Position numbers and translations under genes: made by a program
NCBI GenBank assembly: GCA_934572445.1
Contig: CAKTLD010000067.1
Span: forward strand, 1-10,471
Length of the DNA: 10,471 nt
Source of the DNA: an uncultured Oscillospiraceae bacterium
Lineage (GTDB): Bacteria; Bacillota; Clostridia; Oscillospirales; Oscillospiraceae
Direction: 5' to 3'
Part shown: positions 1 to 6,182 of the stretch, one piece after another
How the letters are laid out: each line of letters opens with the position of its first letter
Position numbering within the stretch: position 1 is the first letter of the stretch
Notes under the pieces: generated by a model
Database searches by the model: none
The model's input: only the letters and a program-made list of their open reading frames with translations
Told to the model about the DNA's origin: nothing

Positions 1-534
1 GTCGCGCTGCCGCTCTATGTCGCCGTGTCGACCGACACGGGCTGCTTTGTCTACTCCAACGTCACGGCGAACACGCATCGCGTGGCCGCAGCGCTGATGG
101 AGACCGGCATCGACTATAAAGCCGCCAACAAGCTGCACTTCCGCACGAAGAGCAGAAAGCGTCTCGCGCTCGAGGGCGAGCTTCTGCGCACGATGGAGTT
201 TTACGACGAGGACCGCGTCGTCATCGTCGCTGTGCCGCAGTCGCTCCAGCAGCGCATGGCGCTTTCCGAGGCCGACATGGAGGACCTTGCGTCCCTTGGC
301 GGACTGGTCGAGGGCACGGACTGCGCCGTGACGATGAAGGAGACGAAGGACGGTGCATGGAAGGTCAGCGTGCGCACCGGTGCGCGCGTCAATGCGACAC
401 GCGCCTGCGCAAAGCTCGGCGGCGGCGGCCACCGCGCGGCGTCCGGCTGCCTCATTGAGCACGCGGACTATGAAACAGCGCGCGCGATGATCCTGCGAGC
501 CATTGAAGAGACTGTCGCGGAGGATATGCCATGA
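1..534 (+). CDS. nrnA: DHH/DHHA1 phosphoesterase, NrnA-like (5' end outside window)
   Basis: The frame is open from base 1, so the N-terminal DHH catalytic half lies upstream; 177 codons are visible. The reading begins VALPLYVAVSTDTGCFVYSN, matching the end of the DHH domain in NrnA proteins (the LYTGI..DTGSF..SNT region). A DHHA1 substrate-binding domain follows, with its hallmark GGGGH-R-AAS glycine loop encoded from about 418. Family members are cytoplasmic, metal-dependent enzymes that degrade nanoRNA (2-5 nt oligoribonucleotides) and can dephosphorylate pAp or cleave pApA. A GTG codon at 25 could be mistaken for the start, but homology continues upstream of it. The stop overlaps the next gene's start (ATGA at 531-534), so the two are translationally coupled. 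The nearby truB and ribF fit the common Firmicutes infB-rbfA-nrnA-truB-ribF neighbourhood. The NrnA assignment rests on domain type plus context, since the DHH motif itself is not visible. Confidence 0.88.
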   Translation, partial: VALPLYVAVSTDTGCFVYSNVTANTHRVAAALMETGIDYKAANKLHFRTKSRKRLALEGELLRTMEFYDEDRVVIVAVPQSLQQRMALSEADMEDLASLGGLVEGTDCAVTMKETKDGAWKVSVRTGARVNATRACAKLGGGGHRAASGCLIEHADYETARAMILRAIEETVAEDMP

Positions 535-1514
535 GCATTACATTCCGAAAAGCGGAGCGCGCTGACCTTGACGCGGTCTGCCGCATCTATGACCATATCC
601 ATACCGGGGAGGAGCAGGGCCATACCACCACCGGCTGGAAGCGCGGCATTTATCCCGTGCGCGCCACGGCGGAGGCCGCGCTCACGCGCGGCGACCTCTT
701 TGTTGAAGAGCTGGACGGCGCGGTCGTGGGTGCGGGTATCCTGAATCAGATCCAGGTGGACGTTTATGTCGGTGCGCCGTGGAGCCATGACGCGCCGGAC
801 AACGAGGTCATGGTCCTGCACACGCTGGTCGCCGATCCGCAGGTCGGCGCGCACGGCCTCGGTACCGCGTTCGTGGCCTATTATGAGCAATACGCGGCCG
901 CCCACGGCTGCCGGTATCTGCGCATCGACACGAACGAGCGCAATGCGCGTGCCCGCGCGCTCTACCGCGGGCTGGGCTACCGTGAGATCGGCGCCGCGCC
1001 CTGCACATTCAACGGTCTTGAGGATATCCGTCTCATGCTGCTGGAAAAGACGCTTCCCGCCGCGCGGCTCTCTGTGCGCGAGCTCATGCCGGACGAAGCG
1101 CCCCGCCTGCGGAACTGCCTTGAGGCGCTGGCCGCGCACCACAACGCGGTGTCCGTCCACTTCAAGGGCAGCTATCCGGGCCGCCCCATCGACGCGGCGA
1201 TCACCGCCTGCGCCGAGGGTCTTGCGCGCGGGACCTCCCGCGCGGCGGTCGTGGAGGAGAACGGCGCGGTCGTGGGCTTCTGCAAGCTCGACCTGCATGA
1301 CGACGGCACGGGCAAGCTCGACTACCTCGTCGTTTTGCCGCAATGCCGCGGCAAGGGTTATGGCGGCGCGCTGATGGATTGGGCAATGACGGCCTTTGCC
1401 GCATGCGGTGTGCGCCGCATCGAGGTCAAGGTGGTCGACGGCAACGACGCTGTCCGCCTCTACGAGAAATACGGCTTTCGCATGAATGCGCACATCTTGG
1501 TGCGCGGGGAGTGA
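531..1514 (+). CDS. Tandem-domain GNAT N-acetyltransferase
   Basis: This 327-residue protein is made of two GNAT folds, which transfer an acetyl group from acetyl-CoA to an amine. Domain 1 (about residues 1-175) has the beta4-alpha3 region VLHTLVADPQ..GAHGLGTAF, where the first basic/Gln position of the pyrophosphate loop is replaced by Gly106. It also has a TNERNARARALYRGLGY motif near 134-150. Domain 2 (about 180-327) has the canonical loop RGKGYG (273-278) and N-D-A-V-R-L-Y-E-K-Y-G-F (305-316), typical of single-domain acetyltransferases. Domain 2 therefore looks fully able to bind acetyl-CoA, while domain 1 may be weaker or structural. The start is fixed by the ATGA overlap with the nrnA stop. 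The substrate cannot be read from sequence. Its place between nrnA and truB is not part of the usual conserved order and suggests a lineage-specific operon insertion. Confidence 0.88.
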   Translation: MSITFRKAERADLDAVCRIYDHIHTGEEQGHTTTGWKRGIYPVRATAEAALTRGDLFVEELDGAVVGAGILNQIQVDVYVGAPWSHDAPDNEVMVLHTLVADPQVGAHGLGTAFVAYYEQYAAAHGCRYLRIDTNERNARARALYRGLGYREIGAAPCTFNGLEDIRLMLLEKTLPAARLSVRELMPDEAPRLRNCLEALAAHHNAVSVHFKGSYPGRPIDAAITACAEGLARGTSRAAVVEENGAVVGFCKLDLHDDGTGKLDYLVVLPQCRGKGYGGALMDWAMTAFAACGVRRIEVKVVDGNDAVRLYEKYGFRMNAHILVRGE

Positions 1515-1532
1515 AGCCAAAAGGAGAAACGT

Positions 1533-1610
1533 ATGCCCAACGGCATTATCATCATCGACAAACCCGCAGGCTGGACGAGCACGGATATCTGCATCCCGCG
1601 CGGTCGATGA
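1533..1610 (+). pseudogene. truB: truncated 5' end of a second truB
   Basis: An AAGGAG ribosome binding site (1520-1525) lies 18 bases or less after the GNAT stop. An ATG follows and opens a 25-codon frame, MPNGIIIIDKPAGWTSTDIC plus five more residues, stopping at TGA 1608-1610. The first 20 codons match the start of the intact truB at 1718 (MPNGIVIIDKPQGWTSMDVC) at 16 of 20 residues. By my count 47 of 60 bases match, and six codons differ only synonymously. After that codon the similarity ends. A weak continuation may exist at 1612-1626 (RVGTL in another frame, against RVGHAGTL in the intact gene). The piece lacks the catalytic Asp region and all later TruB motifs, so it cannot make pseudouridine synthase. 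It could be a relic of an older truB allele or, less likely, a translated leader peptide. Confidence 0.8.
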
Positions 1611-1619
1611 CCGCGTGGG
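1595..1619. repeat. GC-rich hairpin at the end of the truB remnant
   Basis: CCCGCGCGGTC (1595-1605) pairs with GACCGCGTGGG (1609-1619) across a 3-base loop, giving an 11-pair stem with one G-U pair. It overlaps the stop codon of the truncated truB frame and marks the point where similarity to the intact gene is lost. No T-tract follows, so it is not a standard terminator. It may be a rearrangement junction or an RNA structure. Confidence 0.6.
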
Positions 1620-1636
1620 CACCCTATGATCAAAAA

Positions 1637-1667
1637 GGATGAGGGCAAAGTGAATTCGCCCTCATCC
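1637..1667. other. perfect 10-bp hairpin before truB, possible attenuator
   Basis: GGATGAGGGC (1637-1646) and GCCCTCATCC (1658-1667) form a perfect 10-bp stem around an 11-base loop that contains GAATTC. An A-tract precedes it and AAGATTTTG follows, so it weakly resembles a bidirectional terminator or attenuator, although the T-run is short and offset. It lies 50 bases upstream of truB, in a 107-base gap with no gene. No promoter I would trust lies between it and truB, so full termination here would cut truB-ribF off from the operon. Partial termination is more plausible. Confidence 0.5.
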
Positions 1668-1717
1668 AAGATTTTGCCTGCCGGAAAAACGTTTGTACGG
1701 CGCAAAGGAGGCCGCTT

Positions 1718-2581
1718 ATGCCCAATGGCATTGTAATTATTGATAAGCCTCAGGGCTGGACGAGCATGGATGTCTGCGCCAAGCTGCGCGGCATCCTGCA
1801 TGAAAAACGCGTCGGCCACGCCGGAACGCTCGACCCCATGGCGACGGGCGTGCTGCCCGTGTTCGTCGGGCAGGCGACTAAGGCCGTCTCCTTTGCCGAG
1901 GGGGGAAAAAAGGTCTACGAGGCCGTTTTACAGCTCGGCCTTGTGACCGACACGCAGGATACGACCGGCGAAACGCTCGAAGAGCGCGCCGTGACCGTCA
2001 CGGAGGACGAGGTGCGCGCGGCGCTGCCGCGCTTTCTCGGCGAGATCGAGCAGATCCCGCCGATGTACTCGGCCATTAAGGTAAACGGCCAGAAGCTTTA
2101 CGACCTCGCCCGTCAGGGAAAAGAGGTCGCGCGCAAGCCGCGCAGAATCACGATCTTCGACCTTGCGCTGACGCAGGATATGGGAAACGGACAGTATGCC
2201 CTGCGCGTCGTGTGCTCGAAGGGCACCTACATCCGCACGCTGTGTCACGATCTCGGTCAGGCGCTCGGCTGCGGCGGCTGCATGGCGGCGCTGCGCCGCA
2301 CGGAGGCGTCGAACTTCCGCATCGACGAGGCCGTGACGCTTGAGGACGTCGCGCGCGAGGGCGAGTCCCTGCTTCGCCACACGGACAGCCTGTTCCGGCA
2401 GTATCCGGCCTACACCATCCCGGATGCCGGGCAGGAGCGCAAGTGCCTCTGCGGCAATCCCCTGCTCGCAAAGCTCCCCGACGGACGGTACCGCGTCTAT
2501 GGGTGCGACGGGACGTTTCTCGCCCTGTCGGAGGCGAGGGACGGCACGCTTACCTCGAAACGAAATTTTTTCAGCGTGTGA
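1718..2581 (+). CDS. truB: tRNA pseudouridine(55) synthase TruB
   Basis: This 287-residue enzyme converts uridine 55 in the T-loop of tRNAs to pseudouridine, in the cytoplasm. The N-terminal NGIVIIDKPQGWTS is the family signature. GHAGTLDPMATGVLPV contains the catalytic Asp39, KKVYEAVLQLG carries the conserved Tyr67, and IPPMYSAIKVNGQKLYDLAR and CSKGTYIRTLCHDLG follow in the usual order. The C-terminal part (about 235-287, including GRYRVYGCDGTFLAL) fits the short PUA-like tail of bacterial TruB. Length is normal. The ATG is supported by a strong AAAGGAGG (1704-1711) and by alignment with the upstream remnant. The first dozen codons are unusually rich in A/T third positions compared with the rest of the gene. 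It is separated from the GNAT gene by a broken truB start and two hairpins. ribF follows 27 bases later. Confidence 0.97.
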   Translation: MPNGIVIIDKPQGWTSMDVCAKLRGILHEKRVGHAGTLDPMATGVLPVFVGQATKAVSFAEGGKKVYEAVLQLGLVTDTQDTTGETLEERAVTVTEDEVRAALPRFLGEIEQIPPMYSAIKVNGQKLYDLARQGKEVARKPRRITIFDLALTQDMGNGQYALRVVCSKGTYIRTLCHDLGQALGCGGCMAALRRTEASNFRIDEAVTLEDVAREGESLLRHTDSLFRQYPAYTIPDAGQERKCLCGNPLLAKLPDGRYRVYGCDGTFLALSEARDGTLTSKRNFFSV

Positions 2582-2608
2582 CGCTGACGCAAAAAGGAAA
2601 CCGAAACT

Positions 2609-3514
2609 ATGAATAGATCCACAGTCATCGCCCTGGGCTTTTTCGACGGGGTGCATATCGGACACGGCGAGCTGCTCAAAATGGCGGTGCGCCGCGCGCA
2701 GGAGCGCGGCTGCCGCTCTGCGGCGTTCACGTTTGACCGTTCGCCGCGCGAGTTCGTCACAGGAAAGCCCGTGCCGCTGCTGACGACACCTTCCGAGCGC
2801 GCAAATATTATCCGCACGCAGTACGGTGTGCAGGACGTTTTTGTTAAACCGTTCGACCATGCGATGATGACTATGCCGTGGGAGGATTTCATCTCCGGAC
2901 TGCTTGTCAAGAAGTACCGCGCGGTGCACCTTGTCGCGGGACACGACTTCCGCTTCGGCCACAGAAACGAGGGCGATGTGGAAAAGCTCAAAAGCTACTG
3001 CGCCGCCCACGGTCTCGGCTGCGATATCATCCCGCGCGTGGAAAAGGACGGCGTGACCGTCTCGTCGACTTATATCCGTGCGCTTCTGGAAGCGGGCGAC
3101 GTGGCGCGTGCAGCAGAGTTCCTCGGCCGCTGCTTTTCCGTGGAGGGTACGGTGCGTCACGGCGACGGTATCGGCGCAAAGCGCCTCTTTCCCACGGCGA
3201 ATCTCGTCCCCGGGGAGCACATCATTGCCCTCAAGCGCGGCGTGTATGCCACGCGCGCGTACCTGCCGGACGGCTCAGTCCGCGTGGGCGTCACGAACGT
3301 CGGCGTGCGGCCGACGGTCAGTGACGCGGAAAAGGTCACGGTCGAGACCTATTTGGTGGACTTTGACGGCGACCTTTACGGGCAAAGGCTGCGGCTCGAC
3401 TTCTGCGCCTACCTGCGCCCCGAGCAGAAATTTGCCTCCACGCAGGCGCTGCACGACAAGATCGCGCAGAACGTCCGCGAGGCGTTGACGCTCGTCCGGC
3501 CGGACGAAGAATAA
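2609..3514 (+). CDS. ribF: Bifunctional riboflavin kinase / FAD synthetase RibF
   Basis: RibF phosphorylates riboflavin to FMN and then adenylylates FMN to FAD. The N-terminal nucleotidyltransferase domain has ALGFFDGVHIGH (residues 8-19; the usual form is GNFDGVHLGH), GHDFRFGH (111-118) and the SSTYIR motif (152-157). The C-terminal flavokinase domain has PTAN (195-198) for Mg-ATP, GVTNVGVRPTV (227-237), and VETYLVDFDGDLYG with the likely catalytic Glu246. The kinase loop reads GAKRLFPTAN rather than the common GxxLGFPTAN, a mild deviation. At 301 residues the protein lacks only the short N-terminal extension found in some homologs, since the GFFDG motif begins at residue 10. The ATG has AAAGGA about 11 bases upstream. 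It is the last gene of the nrnA-GNAT-truB-ribF operon and is directly followed by a terminator. Confidence 0.96.
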   Translation: MNRSTVIALGFFDGVHIGHGELLKMAVRRAQERGCRSAAFTFDRSPREFVTGKPVPLLTTPSERANIIRTQYGVQDVFVKPFDHAMMTMPWEDFISGLLVKKYRAVHLVAGHDFRFGHRNEGDVEKLKSYCAAHGLGCDIIPRVEKDGVTVSSTYIRALLEAGDVARAAEFLGRCFSVEGTVRHGDGIGAKRLFPTANLVPGEHIIALKRGVYATRAYLPDGSVRVGVTNVGVRPTVSDAEKVTVETYLVDFDGDLYGQRLRLDFCAYLRPEQKFASTQALHDKIAQNVREALTLVRPDEE

Positions 3515-3518
3515 GAGG

Positions 3519-3548
3519 AAAAAGAACGGCTGAAGCCGTTCTTTTTTT
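3519..3548 (+). terminator. Rho-independent terminator after ribF
   Basis: AAAAAGAACGGC (3519-3530), loop TGAA, and GCCGTTCTTTTTT form a hairpin running into a seven-T tract (3542-3548), starting 4 bases after the ribF stop. The A-tract on the left arm also pairs with the T-tract. It ends the nrnA-ribF operon and separates it from spoIIE. Confidence 0.93.
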
Positions 3549-3590
3549 GTTCCCGCCCGTTTCCGACGCGTTTCTTCCCCGCTATGCGCT

Positions 3591-3596
3591 TACAAT
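3591..3596 (+). promoter_or_regulatory. possible -10 element for spoIIE
   Basis: TACAAT lies 32 bases upstream of the chosen GTG start of spoIIE and after the ribF terminator, so a promoter is expected here. I see no good -35 at standard spacing. This would not be surprising, because spoIIE in Bacillus is a Spo0A-activated sigma-A promoter with non-standard spacing. TTCCGACG at 3561-3568 only loosely resembles a Spo0A box. Treat as tentative. Confidence 0.3.
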
Positions 3597-3627
3597 GGGG
3601 GCACAATGCACAGGGGAGGGACGAGCT

Positions 3628-5667
3628 GTGAAGGTGATCGAACGGCTGCGCAGCGTGGAATGGTCGGGAAAGGTCGTGGACTGCGCGCTGCGCTTTGCGC
3701 TTGCGGCGGTGCTCTCCGGCGCGCAGATCTTCGGCGGCTACGCGCCGCTGGCACTGGGGCTGACAGGCGCGGCGGGCGCGGGTGCGCGGGGGCTTTCCGC
3801 AATGCTGGGCGCCGCGGCGGGAGCTTTCGTGTTTCTGAATTTTTCCCATGCGCTGCGCACCGCGGCGGCCGCAGTGCTGATCTTCACGGCAAACAACGCC
3901 TTTTTTGATCTCAAGATCTATCAGAAGCGCGCCTTTGCGCCGCTGCTGACGGCGGCGATGATGCTCTCAGTGGAGTTCGTGTATGTCCTGCGTGACCCGG
4001 GCGCGGAGGCGGCGAACTGCCTTGTTTCGCTGCTGCTGGCGGCGATGGGGGCAATGAGCGGCCGCGCGCTGCTCGCGTCCGAGGAAAAGAAGGAGCATCC
4101 CTTCGCCGCGCTTTTCATCCTGCTGGGTGTGCTGATGGCCTTTGCCTCGTATCAGACGGCGGGCGGCTTTGCGCCCGGACGCATCGCTTCGATGCTTGTC
4201 GTGCTGCTTGCAGCCTTTGAGCGCAGCGGCGTGAGCGCCGTTCCGGCGGCGCTGGCTGTCGGCATCGCCATGGATCTGACGGCGGGCGGCGGCAGCTTTG
4301 TTCACGCGGCGAGCTATGCCTTCGCCGCGACGGTGGTAAATGTGACGCGGCGCGGCAACCGCGTGGTGAGCGCGCTGTGGTTTGCCTTCTGCATCCTGTG
4401 CTTCGCCCTGCCGATGGACGCGGGCATTGGGCTGGTGCTGCTTTATGAGGGCCTTGCGGCTACGCTTTTGTTCCTGCTGATCCCCTCGCGCTTTTTCCGC
4501 GGCAAGCGTCTGAGCGCTGAGGCGGAGGCCGACGCGCAGGAGACTGCGGCTCTGCGCAGGACGGTGGAGGAATCGGCGCTCGCGCTGCGCGAGCTTTATG
4601 ACAGCGTAGCCCGCGCGCCGGACCGGACGGAGGAGAACCCCGCCGCCATCTTTGACCGCGCGGCGGAACGGGTCTGCCGCGGCTGCTCGCTGTGCGACTT
4701 CTGCTGGGAGAAGGAGTATCAGCGCACTTACACCGCCCTCAACGATGCGACTGCGGCGCTTTTGCAGCGCGGTAAGGGCCGCGGTGAGGATTTTCCCTCT
4801 TACTTTGCCGACCGCTGCATCCGGTTTCCGAGTTTCCTTGCCGCCGTGAACGACGAACTGCGCGGCTATCTTCTGCGGCGGCAGTACCGCCGCCGGCTTG
4901 CCGAGGATCACGCGCGCGCCGCCTCGCAGTATGCGCAGCTTTCGGAACTGCTGCAAAGCGCGGCGGACAGCGCGGCGGTGCGCCCTGCAAGCGCGCCCTG
5001 CGCCCTGCATCCCTACCGGCTGGGGCTTGCCCTGCGCCCCAAGCGCGGCGAGCGCGTGAGCGGCGACAGCGCGGTCCATTTTGAAACGGAGGACCGCACG
5101 CTCTGCCTTTTGCTTTCCGACGGCATGGGCTGCGGCGAGAGCGCGCAGCGCGAGTCCGGCATGGCTGTGCGGCTGCTCGAGCGCTTCCTGCGCGCGGGGA
5201 TCGACGCGCCGCCCGCGCTCAAAACGCTCAACAGTGCGCTTGCGCTGCGCGCGGAATCGACCGACAGCTTTACGACCGTCGATCTGCTGACGCTCTCGCT
5301 TGAAACGCTCGAGGGCGAGCTCTACAAGTACGGCGCGGCGCCGAGCTATTTAAAGCGCGGCGGCACCGTGCGCCGCGTGACCTGTTCGTGTCTGCCTGCC
5401 GGTGTGCAGGAGGGCGCGCCGCCGCCCGAGGCGACGCATGTGCGCTTTTCCACCGGCAGCTTTTTCATCATGCTGACCGACGGCGTGGCCGACAGCACAG
5501 ACGACGAATGGCTGCAAAACCTGCTGGCGGGCTGGGAAGGCAGCGATCCCCAGCTCCTTGCTTCCGCCATTCTGGCCGACAGCGCGGAGCGGCGCGGCGA
5601 GACGGACGACGCGCTCTGTCTTGCGCTCTACCTTCCCGAGGGGACGGATGGCGCGCGGGCAGTCTGA
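3628..5667 (+). CDS. spoIIE: Stage II sporulation protein E (SpoIIE), PP2C-type serine phosphatase
   Basis: SpoIIE dephosphorylates the anti-sigma antagonist SpoIIAA-P at the polar septum, releasing sigma-F in the forespore. From the GTG at 3628 (GGGGAGGG at 3613-3620, 7 bases before) the protein has 679 residues. The frame is open further upstream to 3547, but that start would fall inside the ribF terminator. Residues about 17-290 are strongly hydrophobic, fitting the multi-pass membrane domain. A central region follows, with a cysteine cluster CRGCSLCDFCW (350-360). The PP2C domain then runs from about 460, with VSGDSA, LLLSDGMGCGESA (Asp498), a GAAPSYLKRGG motif, LTDGVADS (Asp618) and ETDDALCLAL (Asp660/Asp661), the expected metal-site positions. 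It is shorter than the roughly 830-residue Bacillus protein. Two separate sporulation indicators, spoIIE and the small gene after it, sit together here. Confidence 0.95.
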   Translation: MKVIERLRSVEWSGKVVDCALRFALAAVLSGAQIFGGYAPLALGLTGAAGAGARGLSAMLGAAAGAFVFLNFSHALRTAAAAVLIFTANNAFFDLKIYQKRAFAPLLTAAMMLSVEFVYVLRDPGAEAANCLVSLLLAAMGAMSGRALLASEEKKEHPFAALFILLGVLMAFASYQTAGGFAPGRIASMLVVLLAAFERSGVSAVPAALAVGIAMDLTAGGGSFVHAASYAFAATVVNVTRRGNRVVSALWFAFCILCFALPMDAGIGLVLLYEGLAATLLFLLIPSRFFRGKRLSAEAEADAQETAALRRTVEESALALRELYDSVARAPDRTEENPAAIFDRAAERVCRGCSLCDFCWEKEYQRTYTALNDATAALLQRGKGRGEDFPSYFADRCIRFPSFLAAVNDELRGYLLRRQYRRRLAEDHARAASQYAQLSELLQSAADSAAVRPASAPCALHPYRLGLALRPKRGERVSGDSAVHFETEDRTLCLLLSDGMGCGESAQRESGMAVRLLERFLRAGIDAPPALKTLNSALALRAESTDSFTTVDLLTLSLETLEGELYKYGAAPSYLKRGGTVRRVTCSCLPAGVQEGAPPPEATHVRFSTGSFFIMLTDGVADSTDDEWLQNLLAGWEGSDPQLLASAILADSAERRGETDDALCLALYLPEGTDGARAV

Positions 5668-5692
5668 GCGGCAAAAAAATTTTCCACCCTCC

Positions 5693-5722
5693 GGTATAGG
5701 GTGCGGGCGGCGGGGCATACTG
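5693..5722 (+). promoter_or_regulatory. putative sporulation-sigma promoter (sigma-G/E/F type)
   Basis: GGTATA (5693-5698), 17 bases, then CATACTG (5716-5722) resembles the forespore/mother-cell sigma pattern (sigma-G roughly TGAATA-N17/18-CATACTA). It lies between the spoIIE stop and the start of the small membrane protein, about 35 bases before that start. The -10 is inside a dyad GGGCA-TAC-TGCCC (5713-5725). The -35 lies in the loop and right arm of a second dyad, CACCCT (5685-5690) with AGGGTG (5698-5703). Sigma factor identity is inferred from the consensus only. Confidence 0.5.
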
Positions 5723-5756
5723 CCCTTAGAACGTTTTCCGTCGGGAGGTGCTGTGA

Positions 5757-6029
5757 TTGGTCAGGGGAACATCAAGGCGGGTGATCGTGGTCGATTCGCC
5801 GGACACCGAGCTTTTTGAACAGGCGATCTTCATCGTGCGCAATGATGCGGCGGGACGCAGCGGCGTGACGGCGCAGCGCCTGGTAGATGAGGCCTGCCGT
5901 GTGGCGCGCAGCTGCGGCCGCACGCAGACGCGCACCAGAAGCTTTCTTCGCCGCGGCTCGCCCGCGCTGTGGTGCAGCGTGGGCGCGGGCGGCATCGCGC
6001 TGGCGTGGCTGCTCAGCGCGCTGATCTGA
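5757..6029 (+). CDS. Small C-terminally membrane-anchored protein, possibly sporulation-linked
   Basis: This 90-residue protein starts at TTG 5757, with GGGAGGTG at 5743-5750. The triplet just before it (5754-5756) is an in-frame TGA, so no earlier start exists; the nearby GTG at 5753 is in a different frame that stops after 21 codons. The N-terminal part, RRVIVVDSPDTELFEQAIFI, then a charged stretch rich in Arg (about 50-66), leads to a hydrophobic segment at about 70-90 (LWCSVGAGGIALAWLLSALI) that ends the protein. It would be tail-anchored with a cytosolic domain. I recall similar 80-90-residue proteins in sporulating Clostridia, often carrying a dubious 'translation initiation factor 2' label; nothing here supports a translation role. 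It follows spoIIE by 89 bases and has a sporulation-type promoter upstream and a terminator downstream, so a role in sporulation is an inference from context. Confidence 0.78.
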   Translation: MVRGTSRRVIVVDSPDTELFEQAIFIVRNDAAGRSGVTAQRLVDEACRVARSCGRTQTRTRSFLRRGSPALWCSVGAGGIALAWLLSALI

Positions 6030-6058
6030 ACGATACCATTTTCTTCTCCTCTATACAG

Positions 6059-6097
6059 GGGGCGCTCCGGCTTACGCCGCTGCGCCCCGATTTTTTT
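6059..6097 (+). terminator. Rho-independent terminator after the small membrane protein
   Basis: GGGGCGC (6059-6065) pairs with GCGCCCC (6082-6088). After a 2x2 internal mismatch, CGGC (6068-6071) pairs with GCCG (6076-6079) around a TTAC loop. Seven T residues follow at 6091-6097. It closes the spoIIE/small-protein unit. Confidence 0.9.
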
Positions 6098-6119
6098 ATT
6101 TCGGCACGGCAAATATTCA

Positions 6120-6148
6120 TTTACAAACCGTAATCAGAGAGGTATACT
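6120..6148 (+). promoter_or_regulatory. sigma-A promoter of the XRE regulator gene
   Basis: TTTACA (6120-6125), a 17-base spacer, and TATACT (6143-6148) form a near-consensus housekeeping promoter just after a terminator and 34 bases before the regulator's ATG. ATAC (6144-6147) and GTAT, 11 bases further on, form a loose dyad over the -10 that could be an autoregulatory operator; this is weak. Confidence 0.8.
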
Positions 6149-6182
6149 ATAACTTACCGTATTTGATCTGCGAGGTATTGCC

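Noticed and set aside
468..1622. 384-residue minus-strand reading frame
   Set aside because: It is antisense to the GNAT gene and the truB remnant, Arg/Ala/His-rich with no family motif, and has no ribosome binding site or promoter context. It is a GC-rich shadow.
1928..3220. 430-residue minus-strand reading frame
   Set aside because: It lies opposite truB and ribF, both certain genes, and its composition is that of an antisense shadow.
3547..3627. extended N-terminus of SpoIIE from the TTG at 3547
   Set aside because: That start lies inside the T-tract of the ribF terminator. The GTG at 3628 has a clear ribosome binding site and gives the expected N-terminus.
3967..5079. 370-residue minus-strand reading frame
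   Set aside because: It is antisense to spoIIE, extremely rich in Arg/Ala/Gln, with no recognisable motif.
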